Below the pieces are notes generated by a model. The model was not told the origin of the DNA and searched no databases. It worked only from the letters and a program-made list of their open reading frames with translations. A DNA stretch of 64,000 bases, taken from contig CM068370.1 of NCBI GenBank assembly GCA_034769895.1, positions 45,436,344-45,500,343 of the forward strand. The letters are read 5' to 3'. This document shows, in pieces, positions 44,762 through 57,280 of this stretch (position 1 is its first letter; each line of letters begins with the position of its first letter). Both the position numbers and the translations under genes were made by a program. Source of the stretch: Magicicada septendecula. Lineage: Eukaryota; Arthropoda; Insecta; Hemiptera; Cicadidae.

Positions 44762-45762
44762 CATCATCATCATCATCTCCACTCCGACGATTAGGCCCTA
44801 GACCTGTTCCGTAACCCATCTCCTCCTTGGTCTACCGACACTTCTCTTCCCAGTATGGTGATAATCCAAGGCAGCCACGGGTAGATGGATATCAGGCATC
44901 CGGTTCAAGTGTTCACACTATCTCCTTCTGTGGTCTTCCAATCTTATGGTGCAACGATGTTTAATTCGTGTCTAATATCCTCATTCCTTTTCCGATCCAG
45001 GAGAGAACAACCTTGCGTCCCTCTTAGAAATTTCATTTCAGCTGCCTGAATCCTCTGTATGTCCCTTTTACCAAGAGACTCCATGTCTCACTAGCATACA
45101 AGAATGTGGGGACAGCCACAGTTTTGTAAAATTTCATTCGAGTATCCTTCCATGTTTTATTATTTAGGTGCCTATGAATCGTTCCATGGATGCGTCTAAA
45201 TTTCGTTAACTTACTATCCCAATCAATATCAGTTCCACATGACATCACAACCCAGGTAAAATGACTAATCTGATCCAAAATCTGATTATTCATGACTATC
45301 TTACTTCTTATAGGATACTTGCCCTTAAATTTTGTAGCAGAGATCTGTAGCCCATAGTCTTGAATGATGCTACTGAACGTAAATATCACCTTTTGTAACT
45401 TAGTCTTCTGTTTTCTGTATCATTACCTTGTCGTCTGTATAAAGGAATGAAGTCACATGAATATTTTGCTGAAGTGATATTCCTGAGTCAACTTTAGCTG
45501 TCCATCACAAACATTTGTCATCCATGTAGATATTTGAAATGGGGCACACTTGTCTCACTCCTTTATTTATAGGACTATCTTCTGATAATTTACCATTCAA
45601 ATCAACGACAACCATTGTCTTGTCATATAAGCTCTTTTAATAATCCGAAGGGAAACTCCTTTTTCCATTATACTCCAGAGAAGCGAACATTTCAGATTAT
45701 CAAAAGCTTTTGACACATCTATGAATGCTAGATGCATCTCAAAGTTAAATTCCCTTTGTAAC
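44762..45762 (-). mobile_element. Non-LTR retrotransposon, 3' half with (GAT)n tail
   Basis: In minus reading: AFIDVSKAFD (RT motif A), GVRQVCP (motif B), TSFLYTDD (motif C), then FSSIIQDYGLQIS, YASETW and, near the end, GRPRRRWVTEQV. It ends in a GATGATGATGATG tail at 44777-44762. Frames are broken, with one 118-codon open piece at 45389-45033. The element is cut at 45762 by the LTR of element E. Another piece of a similar LINE, in the opposite orientation, lies on the far side of E. Confidence 0.85.
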
Positions 45763-48388
45763 TGTTAAAAAATAAGAACAGAATATTTACACCCCGATTA
45801 CTACGCTTTACGACTTACCTTAACAAACAGCCAGAAGATTCCCCAAAGTCCCACCATAATTTGAGGAGTAAATATGGAAACCAATTATACTCTCCCCAAA
45901 GAAATAATTTAGTAAATAATATAAAATTCCCTTATAGAAAAAACTCCAGGGTCGTTTAGATGAACTCTTGGTACAGAAAATAGTTTATGGGTGTTGTGGC
46001 GTAATAATTATACTAACACATGATTATAACAAGAAACATCTTATTTTATTGTATTAATAAGACAAAAATTATTGAACAAAAAATTATTAAACAAAAATTG
46101 TTAAGTCACAAATTATTAAACAAAACTTATTAAACCAAAAATTATAAGAATGCAAATCAGTACCTTGTAATAGGTTATTTCCCCTTCCCCTTTCTTTCAC
46201 ACTCGCACTCTCTCTCTCTATTTATTTATTGAAATCTCATTATTTTAGTTTGATACATGTAATTTTAAAAGTTGAAATTGAATTTTGGCCAATTTATCAT
46301 TTACTGTTACTTATCTGACGTGTGCTCTCATCGTTGTTACAAGTTGCACTTGTAACGGGACATTTTGGCCTATTTTTGGGGTAATAAAGAAATTTGTATT
46401 TTTAATAAAGCAAATAACATCTTTTACGATAATTGGGACAAAACGTAAACAAAAAGGTATATTTTATTGGTAGCGACAGTGGTAACACTGCTTGTGAAAA
46501 TTATTCAGGAATATCTTATAAAACGAATTAAACAGACAGCAAAACTGTGCCAAGGTCACCCAATGACTTACAAAAACGGTAAACAAGTTATATAACAGCA
46601 TCGGACCATGTGACGTCAATATATACGTCAGAGACGATCCCCACGATGGAATTCGGTTTTGAAACAAAAACAGTATGCTGGTGTAGTGATACTAATTTCA
46701 GAACAATAAGAATTGGTCATATAACCACGGCAACTACACAAAATAGTGCCGTTTGTTTCGCCCCAGTATAAAATTACTCCGTGAGCCGGCCGGTCACAAA
46801 TAAAAGTTCAAGAATGTAAATCGCGGGCGCCCGCACCTAAAATGTGAATTCCGCAGTTCAAAATGTGTTTTAAAACTCAAAATGATTTACATACGAATAA
46901 TATAAATAGACTGTGTTGTGGCAAACAAAAATGTAATAACTGTTCAGCAAATAACAACTACCAGTGTCGGACGCGTAGAACTGTCGCGTCCGCCGGCTAG
47001 CCGGTTTAGGCGAAGTTTTAGTCGCCCACACTATAATGTGAATACTGCACGTATAAAAGAATAAATGTAAATCACAAAATGGAACATTCGAACACATTAA
47101 CAGTTAAATTTCTTTAAAAGTGAAACAACAGTAGAATCAGTGAACGAAGTACCGAGTAATCGAGGTAGCGTACGTGAAAAGGTCGAAAGTGCATATACAA
47201 ATGGCCTGGCGTCTCACGGACAGTTAAACAGATAAGTAACCGATGGGGAAAATGAAATTCAAATATGAGCTCAAGGGAAACATTTAAAGTATGTGGTATG
47301 TGAGCGTGTGTGGGGGTTTTGTTTAAGTATACGTATTAAAACGCTGGTTTGTGTTGTCAAATTAATTTTATGTTTTGAATATATTTATCTCGATTCTAAG
47401 AAAGGAAAATACCATGTATAACAGCTGGTATTATTATCCATATAAAAAATAGTAGTAGAGAAAAGTAAAAAGGGGAATATTTTCGGTTTATGGGAATATC
47501 TAAAAAAATGATTTTTTTCGTTATGTTTACCTTTGTTGTAAAGGAATTTAATTAAATAAATTATAAGCATGGTATGATGGCAATGCAGTGGTACCTTTTT
47601 GAATAACCATTTCTGCTCCTAAGTTCGCCGAAAAGAATCTGGCCCGACATGGTAAGTACAGTTTATATTCTCGCAATAATTAATTTCTTGCATAGGCAAG
47701 ATGGCGCCCGAAGAAATTTATAAAGTAAACAATGAGTAATTCAATTGTAATTTGTGACATAAAAGTAATAGCACACACTTGTTGCACAACACTTTTTCGA
47801 TAAAAAAAAACTAAACATACTATCCAAAACTTTTATATCCTGATCACTGGTGTTGACGGATTACATTAAAAAGATTTTTTGTTTATTCACAATTTTAAAA
47901 CACAATTTTTCGGGTAGGCCTACCGTAATTGCCCGCGGGGGCACTATCAGCACGTGTGTGCTGTTCAGTGGTCGTCTCGAGACTGCCCGTAATATTGGCG
48001 TTCCACCTGCGTTTCAACGTTAAATTTCCGTTTGGTGACGTCTTTAAAACCAGTTCATTCCGGTCCCCTCCACTCGTCTCATCTTTGGTCAGTTATTTTC
48101 CGTTTTAACTTCGTACCACCTTTTTAACTCAATACAACCATATTGTCGTCAACAACATTCCTTTTGTGAGATTCACTGGTCACAAATAAACTCACTGGTT
48201 ACTTTATCACCTTATATGGGCATCGTCTTCCATCTCCTCACTTCACAGTCAGAATCATATTTGCTACATTCCGTTACCATATTAGGTCATCACATACCCC
48301 CTCCTTCTACTACATTCTCAACCAGATACGCTATGTTATTACAATAAAATTATTTTGAAAATTATTACATAAATTTTGCCCTGTTACA
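45763..48388 (-). repeat. Element E 3' LTR, split by a solo LTR
   Basis: Outer parts 45763-46350 and 47776-48388 match the right LTR 54601-55681 (CCCCGATT.CTACGCTTTACGA, CAGCCAGAAGATTCCCCAAA, CGTTTCAACGTTAAATTTCC). About 110 bp just left of the nested LTR has no counterpart in the right LTR. Confidence 0.85.
46351..47775 (+). repeat. Solo LTR of the element C family, duplication CACT
   Basis: TGTAACGGGACATTT... to ...TAATAGCACA, flanked by CACT at 46347-46350 and 47776-47779. Shares long stretches with the C 3' LTR (23586-24643), including GTAAATCGCGGGCGCCCGCACCT. It sits inside the left LTR of E, so it inserted after E. Confidence 0.88.
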
Positions 48389-48640
48389 AGACCCCCCCCC
48401 CCCAATGAGAAGTTTTATGTCATAAACATAAAAAATCTCATTGCCTAAACCTAGGAGGATCAGCGAGGATATGACGCCATAACCCTCCCTTACTTCCTGA
48501 TTAAAAATAGGGTACTTACCCCCTCACACCAGTGGCTGTGGCCGCACCTGCATGACTTTACTGGACTTCCTTCATCAGGATCCCAACACCGTAAAGCCAG
48601 GCAGGCACTTGGCGACCCTGCCCTGACGCGCTGGCCAGCA
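48389..48640 (-). promoter_or_regulatory. Element E 3' module: polypurine tract, hairpin and conserved block
   Basis: Minus strand: GGTGTTGGGATCCTGATGAAGG, AAGTCCAGTAAAGTCATGCA, GGGGGTAAGTACCC, then a hairpin (48447-48405): CAATGAGA / TCTCATTG and TTTTATGT / ACATAAAA, followed by a run of about fourteen G before the LTR. In the first stem the pair of triplets is CCT / AGG where the other elements have CTC / GAG, a compensated change. Confidence 0.78.
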
Positions 48641-49728
48641 CAGGTCCGCCGCCACAGGCCCACCCAGATTCTGTAACAACCAAGTAAAAACATTAGCAAA
48701 TGGTCTTTCACTAATCCATATCCTTATACTGATTTGGGTTCCTCCTAAAGTACTGATTTGATCTCTTAAGTATCTTAATACACAGATAACACATTACTCT
48801 TCAACAAAAGGTATCCTTATTGCTAACATAACACATTTTAGTTAAACCACATAACATATTAAAATACATAAATATATGACCACATGTCAAAATATACTAG
48901 TAACTCATATCAAGAACAAATTTTTCTCATAATAGTTCAAATTATCAAAAAATAATTCTTAAATTCAATTATAAATTCAACTTTATACTGAGTCCATTTT
49001 AATGATTCCAATTAAAAATTCCATTTCATTTTAATCTCAATTAGCTCATTACCAACCATATTATAAATGTTTCATAAAACCATGTTGTATAGCCCATAAA
49101 CACATCACATTAAAATAAACATTACCAACATCACATCAAACTAACAATTTCAATTCTGAATTTGAATAAAAATTACAAACCTTACATAACTTTAGTTTTA
49201 ATTTTCTATTGAATATTCCAATTGTCACATTCTACCTTCCATGTTACATTCTCTGATTTACGATGAAATACTTTAATCATCAAATTTTAATTATTTATAA
49301 TTCATTATAAAATTCTAAAATCTAAAAAAAAAATTTCAAATTTATTACCAAAATTTACCTTTTAAAACATTTCAAATTAATTTAATTCCATAATAAAATT
49401 CATAATTACATAAATGTCAATTAATAACAATCAATTATCATTATTATAATAAACTCAATCAGAATTATTAACACTGAGTACACCAAATACAATGTACACA
49501 CAATACCAAATGTATCCTCAGATAGCATACCATACCGTAACACTAACATAACCTAATACATATTACATGTAACCTCCATACAAAATTATATACAATATAT
49601 TTCACATAAATCATTATCTCCAAAAACCATTATTTTATCAGGCCGAGTATTAACACCATTAAGCTCAAATAATTAAATGTCCATTAACAACATATGTTTA
49701 ACCCCCATCATCAAAAATTAGTCTTATA
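48641..49728 (-). other. Element E 3' noncoding region
   Basis: About 1.1 kb of AT-rich sequence between the ORF and the 3' module. No gene seen. Confidence 0.5.
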
Positions 49729-50913
49729 CTACCCATGCACATCATTTTTGTTTACATCCATTATATTATCTTTTTCAATATAATGGCTATTTAAATTCTC
49801 ATATTCTACCACAATACTATAATAACCCACAGGATTATTCCATATTATCGTATCATATACCATATCAACATTGTGTATAGTCAAGTCGCCCTTAGTATTA
49901 TTTGTCACTATCAGGTAAGTTACAATATCACCATCTACTGCTACACCAGTCATCCCAGTCTCATTACCAGGTAAGTCATCAATATCATCAACATTATCAT
50001 CTACTGCTGTACTAATTACATCATAAGGTAAGTCAATTTTCTCACCTCTCTCAATATCTAAACTCTGCACTAACATTTCATAACCTCTATTAACTTTAAA
50101 AATCTCTATCTCTCTCTTTCTCCATCTCTCATCACAATACCTCTCACAACCCCCCTGAACTATCTCTCTCCATGCAAAAGGCATCACAAAATCACTAATA
50201 CATATCCTGGCTTTACAAGGTATATCACCACAAAAACTAATGGGACCATTTGGAGACACCATGTCTCCCACATAACCTCTGGAGGAACCTTTGTCCTCTA
50301 AAACCACATGTGGAGTCTTTACTCCACATATACCACAGGTAAAATTTGCCCTCTGCCCTCCTTCACGTTTTCTCTCAATCTCATTAACAACTACTACCCC
50401 ATCACTAATTTCTACTCCTATTAAACTCTCATCATCACTATCATTATTCATTACTTTACTCTCTATTATTACGTTTTTAATTATATCACCATTATTACTC
50501 GTCATATCATTACTATCGTTATCACTAATATTTTCACTATCAGAATCACTTACCTTATTCTCTATTACCTGGTTATTTTTATTCTCGTTAAGTTTACCTG
50601 TATCTCTTTTCCACTTCTCATTTTGTTCCTTAAGATCATTACTAAATGCCTGTTGTAGTTCTAATATTTCCTTAATATCATTAGACATTATTCGCAAAAA
50701 ATCATCATTAGCATCAAAACGTTTTTCATTTTGTTGTTTCATTTCATCAAATTTTACATTTTGTTGCTCTAAAAGCAACAGCAACTGCAACATATTCATC
50801 ACCTCATCGTTAGGTTTACTACTTTCTTTTGTTGACACTGGGGTCGACTGTGCCCCCGACAAGCTCATTATAGCAGAGTCGGTTAAACTAGTTTTGTTTT
50901 CTTCATCTTCCAT
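49729..50913 (-). CDS. Element E ORF: Gag-like coiled coil plus Cys-rich domain, 394 residues
   Basis: An intact frame from ATG 50913 to 49729. Residues 1-30 contain ALSGAQSTPVS-like sequence similar to the start of B Gag (GAISTPVTS). Residues ~45-125 form a coiled coil (KFDEMKQQNEKRFDANDDFL) with the same KFD-type heptads as B Gag. A Ser/Asp/Asn-rich acidic stretch follows. From about residue 190 a region with paired cysteines (FTCGIC, FCGDIPCKARIC, GCERYC) has no family that I recognise. The C-terminal third is acidic (DDNVDDIDDLPG). No capsid homology region, protease or finger like that of B is seen. It may be a Gag N-terminus fused to a foreign or diverged domain. Nothing is known of its function. 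Confidence 0.6.
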   Translation of the reverse strand: MEDEENKTSLTDSAIMSLSGAQSTPVSTKESSKPNDEVMNMLQLLLLLEQQNVKFDEMKQQNEKRFDANDDFLRIMSNDIKEILELQQAFSNDLKEQNEKWKRDTGKLNENKNNQVIENKVSDSDSENISDNDSNDMTSNNGDIIKNVIIESKVMNNDSDDESLIGVEISDGVVVVNEIERKREGGQRANFTCGICGVKTPHVVLEDKGSSRGYVGDMVSPNGPISFCGDIPCKARICISDFVMPFAWREIVQGGCERYCDERWRKREIEIFKVNRGYEMLVQSLDIERGEKIDLPYDVISTAVDDNVDDIDDLPGNETGMTGVAVDGDIVTYLIVTNNTKGDLTIHNVDMVYDTIIWNNPVGYYSIVVEYENLNSHYIEKDNIMDVNKNDVHG

Positions 50914-53900
50914 CTTTTTTCAATTATATAAATAACATTTTATAAAATTTTTTAATCACAATGTGTTATATCATAACCTCTAATCACACACACTTTTTAA
51001 CTTATACAAACAATATAAAAACGCCATTAACCAAAACCTATTTCTGTACCTCAAGTAGGCCTAACTTATATACAAATATTGTAATAAAATAAATAAGATT
51101 GATGTGTGAATCTGTAAGTTGATTGATGATATAAGCTATTGTGGATTATGTGACTCCGATGTAATCAAGTCCAATGTAATATGTTTAATTGGTGTGGCTC
51201 TCGACGTCTTACTGGCCTGAAACACTTCCTTAAGTTTCCCAGCTGGTCGAGTCCCAATGGTAGCAAGACCGGTCGAGTAGCATAAAGTTGATGAAGAAAT
51301 ATATATGCTCAGCTTCACCGAAAGTTTCAAAACAAAAATTATTGTTTTGAAGAAAATTTAAAAAAAAATTGTTTATAAAAAAAATAATAAAAAAAATTTT
51401 AATTTTATTAATTAATTAATTAGGATCAATTAATTAATATAGGGCTGTGAAGTTTTAAACAGTGTAATGCTCTTCTGAAAATTTTTATTAAAGTTTTAGT
51501 ATAATTTAAATAATCTATCACCACTCATAAGACTGTCTGTAAACCAATCGATATTTGTTTACCTTTCTATTTTTTAGGTTATCTTCACTTACGGGTGGTA
51601 AAGTCCTTGTAGATTATCAATTAGAATTATATTATTGGTAATTAGTATTATTGAAGAAATAAAGAACTATTAAGTATTGAAAAGTATTAATGTTTTATTA
51701 AGTAACAGCAATATTGACTCTTATCGATTAGTATCGATTCTCAGGATATCGAAAAAAGTTACAAGTATATGTTATAAAAATTATATAGGGTTCTTTAAAC
51801 AGCCAGTTATTACCAAAGTCAGAGAAATCGGGCTAATATTTAAAAAGTATAACGTTACAATCAAATTAATAGTTATTAATAAACACAGACATTGAATAAT
51901 AATTTGTAAATATAATAATTGTTTTCACCCAACAGCTGTGTCGAACAAAGAAGGCGGGGTTCTGGCAATGATGAGACCAATATTGCAAATGGCTGCCGTG
52001 AAGTTAGTGAGATGTCATTCGTATATTGGACGTTCCAAATAAAAGATTTTCCTGTAGTATTCCTGTTCTGATGTCTGCGAATCTCTTGTAAAATGTTGTG
52101 TAGTGTCTAGTGTACTGTTTCTGAGTTGTATTTAGTGTATCCGTATAATTATTAGTTCAAACACTTTCCCCGGTTCCATCACTAATTTGGGTTAATGTAT
52201 TACACAGTTTTCTTGTGTTTTGTGGTGTTTTTCAGAGTAGATTTATATTGTTCTGTGTTATGGAGTGTTACTTGATTGTTTCTGTTATAATATGATAGTT
52301 TTTAGAAGTATTCCACAAGTCACTCGCGATTTCACAATAACGTACTATACATTCGCTTGGTATGTCTATTATAGGTTAGGTTATGCACGTTACCAAATGT
52401 ATGTCATGTTAACCGTTCAAAAACCAATAATTAACTAACTGTTTCCTCCAGTTTCAATTAAACTCTTAGCCCATATAATATTATCCTTAACATTGTTCAA
52501 ATATTTTTTCACATCCTGTATACATTTTTACATTTTCACTATATGAATGCCTAAACTTTGGTTATTTGTCAATTTTATTCACTAGATTTTATTTAAATTA
52601 ATCTTTCAGTTCATTCTGGTTATTTTCAGATTAAATAATGCCATTTTATAGTGTTTTCTGTCCAAAAAATAGTAATTACACTTTCAGTTAGGTATACTCT
52701 GAAAGGTCAAAACATTAAAATTTACTTCCTGTCATTATATAAATTCAGCCATTTTATCAGTTATATTTAATATTAATAATCCTATATTGTATTAAAAGGT
52801 TCCTATTCCCTTATTTTCTGGTAATTAATTGAATTAGTTGTATTCTGAAACATTATTCTGAAATATATGACTCCCATGTCCAAATTTCTGAGTCTAGTCA
52901 TTCTCATTTTTATTTATAATTCTGAATATAATTTATTAAAATCTCTCTAAATGGTATGTGCAATTATATGGCATGATCTCAAGTTTATTTTGTCTAAACC
53001 CCTTTTGTTTATTTGCATTTAATTGAGCAATTTCTCTGTTTTGATGAAGTTTGGTTTCCATTCTTTTGGCCTATGATTTTTTAACAATTTTTCTTACAAA
53101 ATAATTTATAAACAATATATGATGTGTGATACCCTCTCTGACTTTTTACAAATAGTATTATAAATTAAACATGTTTTCAAATTACACAAAAACAATTAGT
53201 ATTGGTTACAATACAAATAATAGTTAAACAGAATAAAGAACATTTTTTTTAAATAAATGGTTGTCTTCAAATCAGACATTTTGCAACAAAATTCCCATTT
53301 CCAACATGGAAACATGGTTTATAAAAAAGGTTTTGTACTAACTAACATCTTAATTACTCTCTACTATTTACAAGTGGTAATTATTTTTATAGTTCTGATG
53401 TTAGTTGTTTCAGACCCAAACAAATGGCCTTATATCTAAAACATTTTTAAACATTCTTGTACTATATACATTAAAACCTTATATTTATATTCTTATTTCT
53501 AACTATTATTATAAGTAGGATTCTACAGTTTTTATACAGTCTTTTATACCTTGTCTTTGGGGAATTGTACCCTGTCATTAACAAATAAATAGTATGAACC
53601 GTTCAAAAAGCACTATGAAATCTGTTTTTCTTTTTTCATGTAAAACAAAAATGTTATTTTAAACAGATTCATGTCTTATGAACAACATATTGTCACCGTA
53701 CACATTTTAAGTCATTGAAAAATGCATATTTCATTGCATCCAATGTTTGTGATTGCCAAGAATGAAACACAAGGTTCATTTTTTATAATACCCAAAACTA
53801 TCACTGGTTCACTTTCACTTATATATTATGTTAATGCTAAATGGTCGTATAGTCTTATTAACATAATAAATTGGTTAGCGTTTTTTCAATGGAGATTTGT

Positions 53901-54600
53901 TCCATGGGTACTATATTATTGTTTCATCTTAGTTCACAGGAAACTTTTACTTTATACACTCCTCTCTCTTAAATTTATATACATGTGGTTTTTATTTCGT
54001 TATACTTTTGTTTTTAGATATTTATTTTGGGGATATAGGGATTTGGGTGTCTTTTATAAGAGCATGACATCTTCTTCAGGATGCTGCCCTCTTCTTCTTT
54101 CTTCAGTCTTCTTTTCTCCTGCCTTCTGGGACTGGTATCTTCTCCATCTTCTTCTTGTTGCCATCAGGTTTCTTGGGATCTTCTCCATCTTCTTCTTTAT
54201 TACAGAAATACACAACCTGTATTGGTTGATCTTGGCTTATTTTAGGGTTTCTATTCTATTTATTCTCCTTCGTTGTGGGTTTGGTCATATTGTGTACTGC
54301 TTTGTTATTTACTATTTTACCTTCCTGGGTTATACCTTGAAAACCTTTGGTTATGAGACTGGTTTTGGATGACTCATCACTAGTAACTCCTTTTACTTGA
54401 ACTTGTACTTTCTTTGTAATAATGATTTCTTTCCACAGTTGCTATGAATTAATCTTTTTATATTAAACTTAGTGCTTTCTTCCAAATTTAAATATTATAA
54501 CTTCATTATTCTAATGATCAATTGCCATTCAATTATTATGCATACATCTGTCACGCTACAATATTTATATAAGCATCCTGGCAGGGTCACCGATTGCAAC
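50914..54600 (-). other. Element E long leader region
   Basis: 3.7 kb between the 5' LTR and the ORF with no clear gene. Next to the LTR (minus strand) is GTTGCAATCGGTGACCCTGCCAGGATG, which includes a primer-binding-site-like CGGTGACCCTGCCAGGA. Around 54060-54200 a T/C-rich plus strand (purine-rich, Lys/Glu-coding minus strand) contains two near copies of ATCTTCTCCATCTTCTTCTT. The hydrophobic plus-strand open frame at 53722-54372 is the shadow of this skew. Confidence 0.45.
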
Positions 54601-55681
54601 TGTTAAAATAATAAGAAGAATCTTTTTTACACCCCGATTCCTACGCTTTACGACTTACCTTAATAAACAGCCAGAAGATTCCCCAAAGTCCCAACAAGGT
54701 CGCCACCATATTTTGTGGTGTAAATATGGAAACCTATCACACTTACCCGAGATAAATAATTTATACCAATTTCCTTATATAAAAACTCCAGGGTCGTTTA
54801 GACGAGCTCTTGGTACAGAAGACAGGTTAAGGTGAAATGGCGTATTAATTAACTAGCACATGTTCACGACAAGAAACATCTTAGTTTTATTGTATTAATA
54901 AGACAAATATTATTGAACAAAAAATTATTAAACAAAAATTGATGTCACAAATTATTAAACAAAACTTATTAAACCAAAAATTATAAGAATGCAAATCAGT
55001 ACCTTGTAATAGGTTATTTCCCCTTCTCCTTTCTTTCACGCTTGCACTCTCTCTCTCTCTCTCTATTTATTTATTGAGATCTCAACACTTTTTCGATAAA
55101 AAGAAACTAAACGTACTATCCGAAACTTTTATATCCTAATCACTGGTGTTGATGGATTACTTTAAAAAGATTTTTTGTTTATTCACAATTTTAAAACACA
55201 ATTTTTCGGGTAGGCCTACCGTAATTGCCCGTGGGCACTATCAGCACGTGTGTGCTGTTCAGTGGTCGTCTCGAGACTGCCCGTAATATTGGCGTTCCGC
55301 CTGCGTTTCAACGTTAAATTTCCGTTTGGTGACGTCTTTAAAACCAGTTAATTTGGTCCCCTCCACTCGTCTCGTCATTGGTCAGTTATTTTCCGTTTTA
55401 ACTTCATACCACCTTTTTAACTCGATAGAACCATATCGTCGTCAAAAACATTCCTTTTGTGTGATTCACTGGTCACAAATTAACTCACTGGTTGCTTTAT
55501 CACCTATTATGGGCATCGTCTTCCATCTCCTCATTTCACAGTCGGAATCATATTTGCTACATTTCGTTACCATATTAGGTCATCACATAACCCCTCCTTC
55601 TGCTACATTCTCAACCAGATACGCTACTTTATTACAATGAAATTATTTTGAAAATTATTACATAAATTTTGCCCCGTTACA
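54601..55681 (-). repeat. Element E 5' LTR
   Basis: In minus reading TGTAACGGGGCAAAATTTAT to TTATTTTAACA, 1,081 bp. It has a GGTAAGTCGTAAAG donor-like site about 57 bp from its end. Matches the split left LTR. Confidence 0.86.
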
Positions 55682-55699
55682 TCTTATTAACTTAACCGT

Positions 55700-56095
55700 A
55701 GTGAAACACTGAACAGTAAAGAATGAGAAGTAGTATCTTTCATTCCAATTGGAGTGGATACATGGAAAGACCATTATTCCCAACTTTGGTATAGTGCTGA
55801 GGAAGAGGAAGAAGTGAAACCGAAGACATTATTCATGCAGGAACGGTCATAAATGAAATGGACAATATAACTTTGCAGGAATTACTGCAGACATTGAAGG
55901 ACTTGAGAAATCGTAAAGCACCTGGTCCGAATGGTATAAATACAGAACTTTTGAAGTGTGGAGGCATTCTGTTGCATTTGCATCTATTACATTTTCTGAA
56001 TACGAATTGGAAAGAACACAAAATTCCTAAAGCATGTTCAAAGGCAGTTGTAATTTCATTATTCAAAAAAGGAAATCGGAGGAAGACAAAAAAAC
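55700..56095 (+). pseudogene. Non-LTR retrotransposon, RT N-terminal piece (inverted)
   Basis: A plus-strand frame from 55858 encodes RNRKAPGPNGINTELLKCGG and AVVISLFKKGNRR, the RT segment just upstream of motif A in LINEs. Homology ends near 56090, after which the frame is unrelated. It would lie directly N-terminal to the minus-strand piece 45762-44762, but is in the opposite orientation. Confidence 0.78.
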
Positions 56096-56438
56096 GTATT
56101 ATGGAAAATGTAAGATCAATTGCATATGTAAAAAGTGATGTTACACTGCCAGACTATGGAGAACGGTACATACTCCCAACAGCATACAGACAAGAGAAGC
56201 AATCGCTTGATCTATTAGCTAATAGATGCCAGTCAATCTTTTACAAAAGTACTCTTAGTAATGCTTTCGTTATATTTTTTTTGTAGTAGTGATCACTCTC
56301 TCCATCTCTCTATGTGCCACACACTCTAACTCACCTCTGTAATATAGTTCCAAAGAACAAAAAGAAATAAATAAAATTAACTTCACACAAACACCAGTTT
56401 TTGTTTATTAAAGTATAAACAATTTTTAAACTACTCAC

Positions 56439-56517
56439 CTGGACTCATAGGCATGTAAGCACTGGGAGTCTCCAGCGGAGATGAACCACAAGGACTGTAC
56501 ATATCTATGCCAGAACC
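56439..56517 (-). CDS. Insulin receptor substrate exon
   Basis: A 79-bp exon with acceptor ACATTTCTAG (AG at 56519-56518) and donor AGTCCAGGTGAGT (GT at 56438-56437). It starts on a codon boundary and leaves one base (G), completed by the next exon. It encodes GSGIDMYSPCGSSPLETPSA then YMPMSPG, a PI3-kinase-binding YxxM motif in the conserved IRS context. Confidence 0.9.
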
Positions 56518-56637
56518 CTAGAAATGTTCATTTTACACATTACATACAATATGAACACTGAACAGTTTCTTTTAACAATAGATTGCGTGTGTATAAATTA
56601 CTTCACCTCTTTGATCAAACAGTCACATTTAACATAT

Positions 56638-57190
56638 TGTTACGACATCACAGAACAATCTACGTGTTTGTCGAATGTGCCACAAGAATCTCGCTCTGTG
56701 TGTGGCCTACGTGACTGTAGACGCATTCGCGAGAGTTTTCTCGAAGGCGCCAGCCGCGCCGACTGTGTCAAGGCCGAAATTAATTACGTTGCACACTCTG
56801 GTGCTAACACGCATTATGGAATAATCTAGTAATTTTTGGGGCGGTATATATACCAGTACTCAACGACGTTCCGTTCAGTATAGCTGCGATATATTTACAG
56901 TTCGGTTCGAGAGTTATTCTCGGACGATATTACTGTGCGCGTTCAAGTGGTTATTAGTTAAGTGTTGTGTTTTATAATCGGACGGTATATTGTAATACAA
57001 TTGTGTTCAATATTAGTGACATTTTATTGCGTGTGAACAATTTTTATATGATTTGTTGTAGTAGACTGTGTTGGTTAATTACGAACTGATTTACTGTAAA
57101 AATTAAAGCTGGTGATTAGTGACTTAATTGGTGTCCAGTACTTATTTTGTTTCCACTGTACCTACGACGATCGAGTAGACCATCGTAACA
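56638..57190 (+). repeat. Element G 5' LTR
   Basis: 553 bp. Contains the core GGGGCGGTATATATACCAGT promoter-like palindrome about 200 bp from its start. Matches the 3' LTR except for small gaps. Confidence 0.93.
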
Positions 57191-57280
57191 GTGGTGTCAG
57201 AACTGGGATAGAACGATCAACAGTGGAAACAGCGAACACTTTGTACAAGACGAGTGTAATTTGTAACTAATCGGTAAACT

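Larger units (their letters stand above)
45763..55681 (-). mobile_element. Element E: LTR element without recognisable pol
   Basis: Two related LTRs (45763-48388, carrying a nested solo LTR, and 54601-55681), both oriented minus, enclose 6.2 kb. The internal part has the shared 3' module and one long minus-strand ORF, but no protease, RT or integrase. The LTRs differ by several percent plus a ~110-bp gap, so it is not recent. Flanking 4-mers (TAAC at left, TCTT at right) do not match, which suggests deletion or recombination at an end. Probably a non-autonomous element. Confidence 0.8.

Noticed and set aside
50291-50935. 214-codon plus-strand Ser/Leu-rich frame
   Set aside because: It is the exact shadow of the minus-strand 394-codon ORF of element E, which has the Gag-like features.
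53722-54372. 216-codon plus-strand open frame, very hydrophobic, resembling a multi-pass membrane protein
   Set aside because: It reflects a T-rich plus strand opposite a purine-rich minus strand. There are no recognisable motifs and no promoter or splice context, and it lies in the leader of minus-strand element E.
56524-56829. 101-codon frame spanning the start of element G
   Set aside because: It runs across the insertion boundary into the 5' LTR and has no conserved motif.
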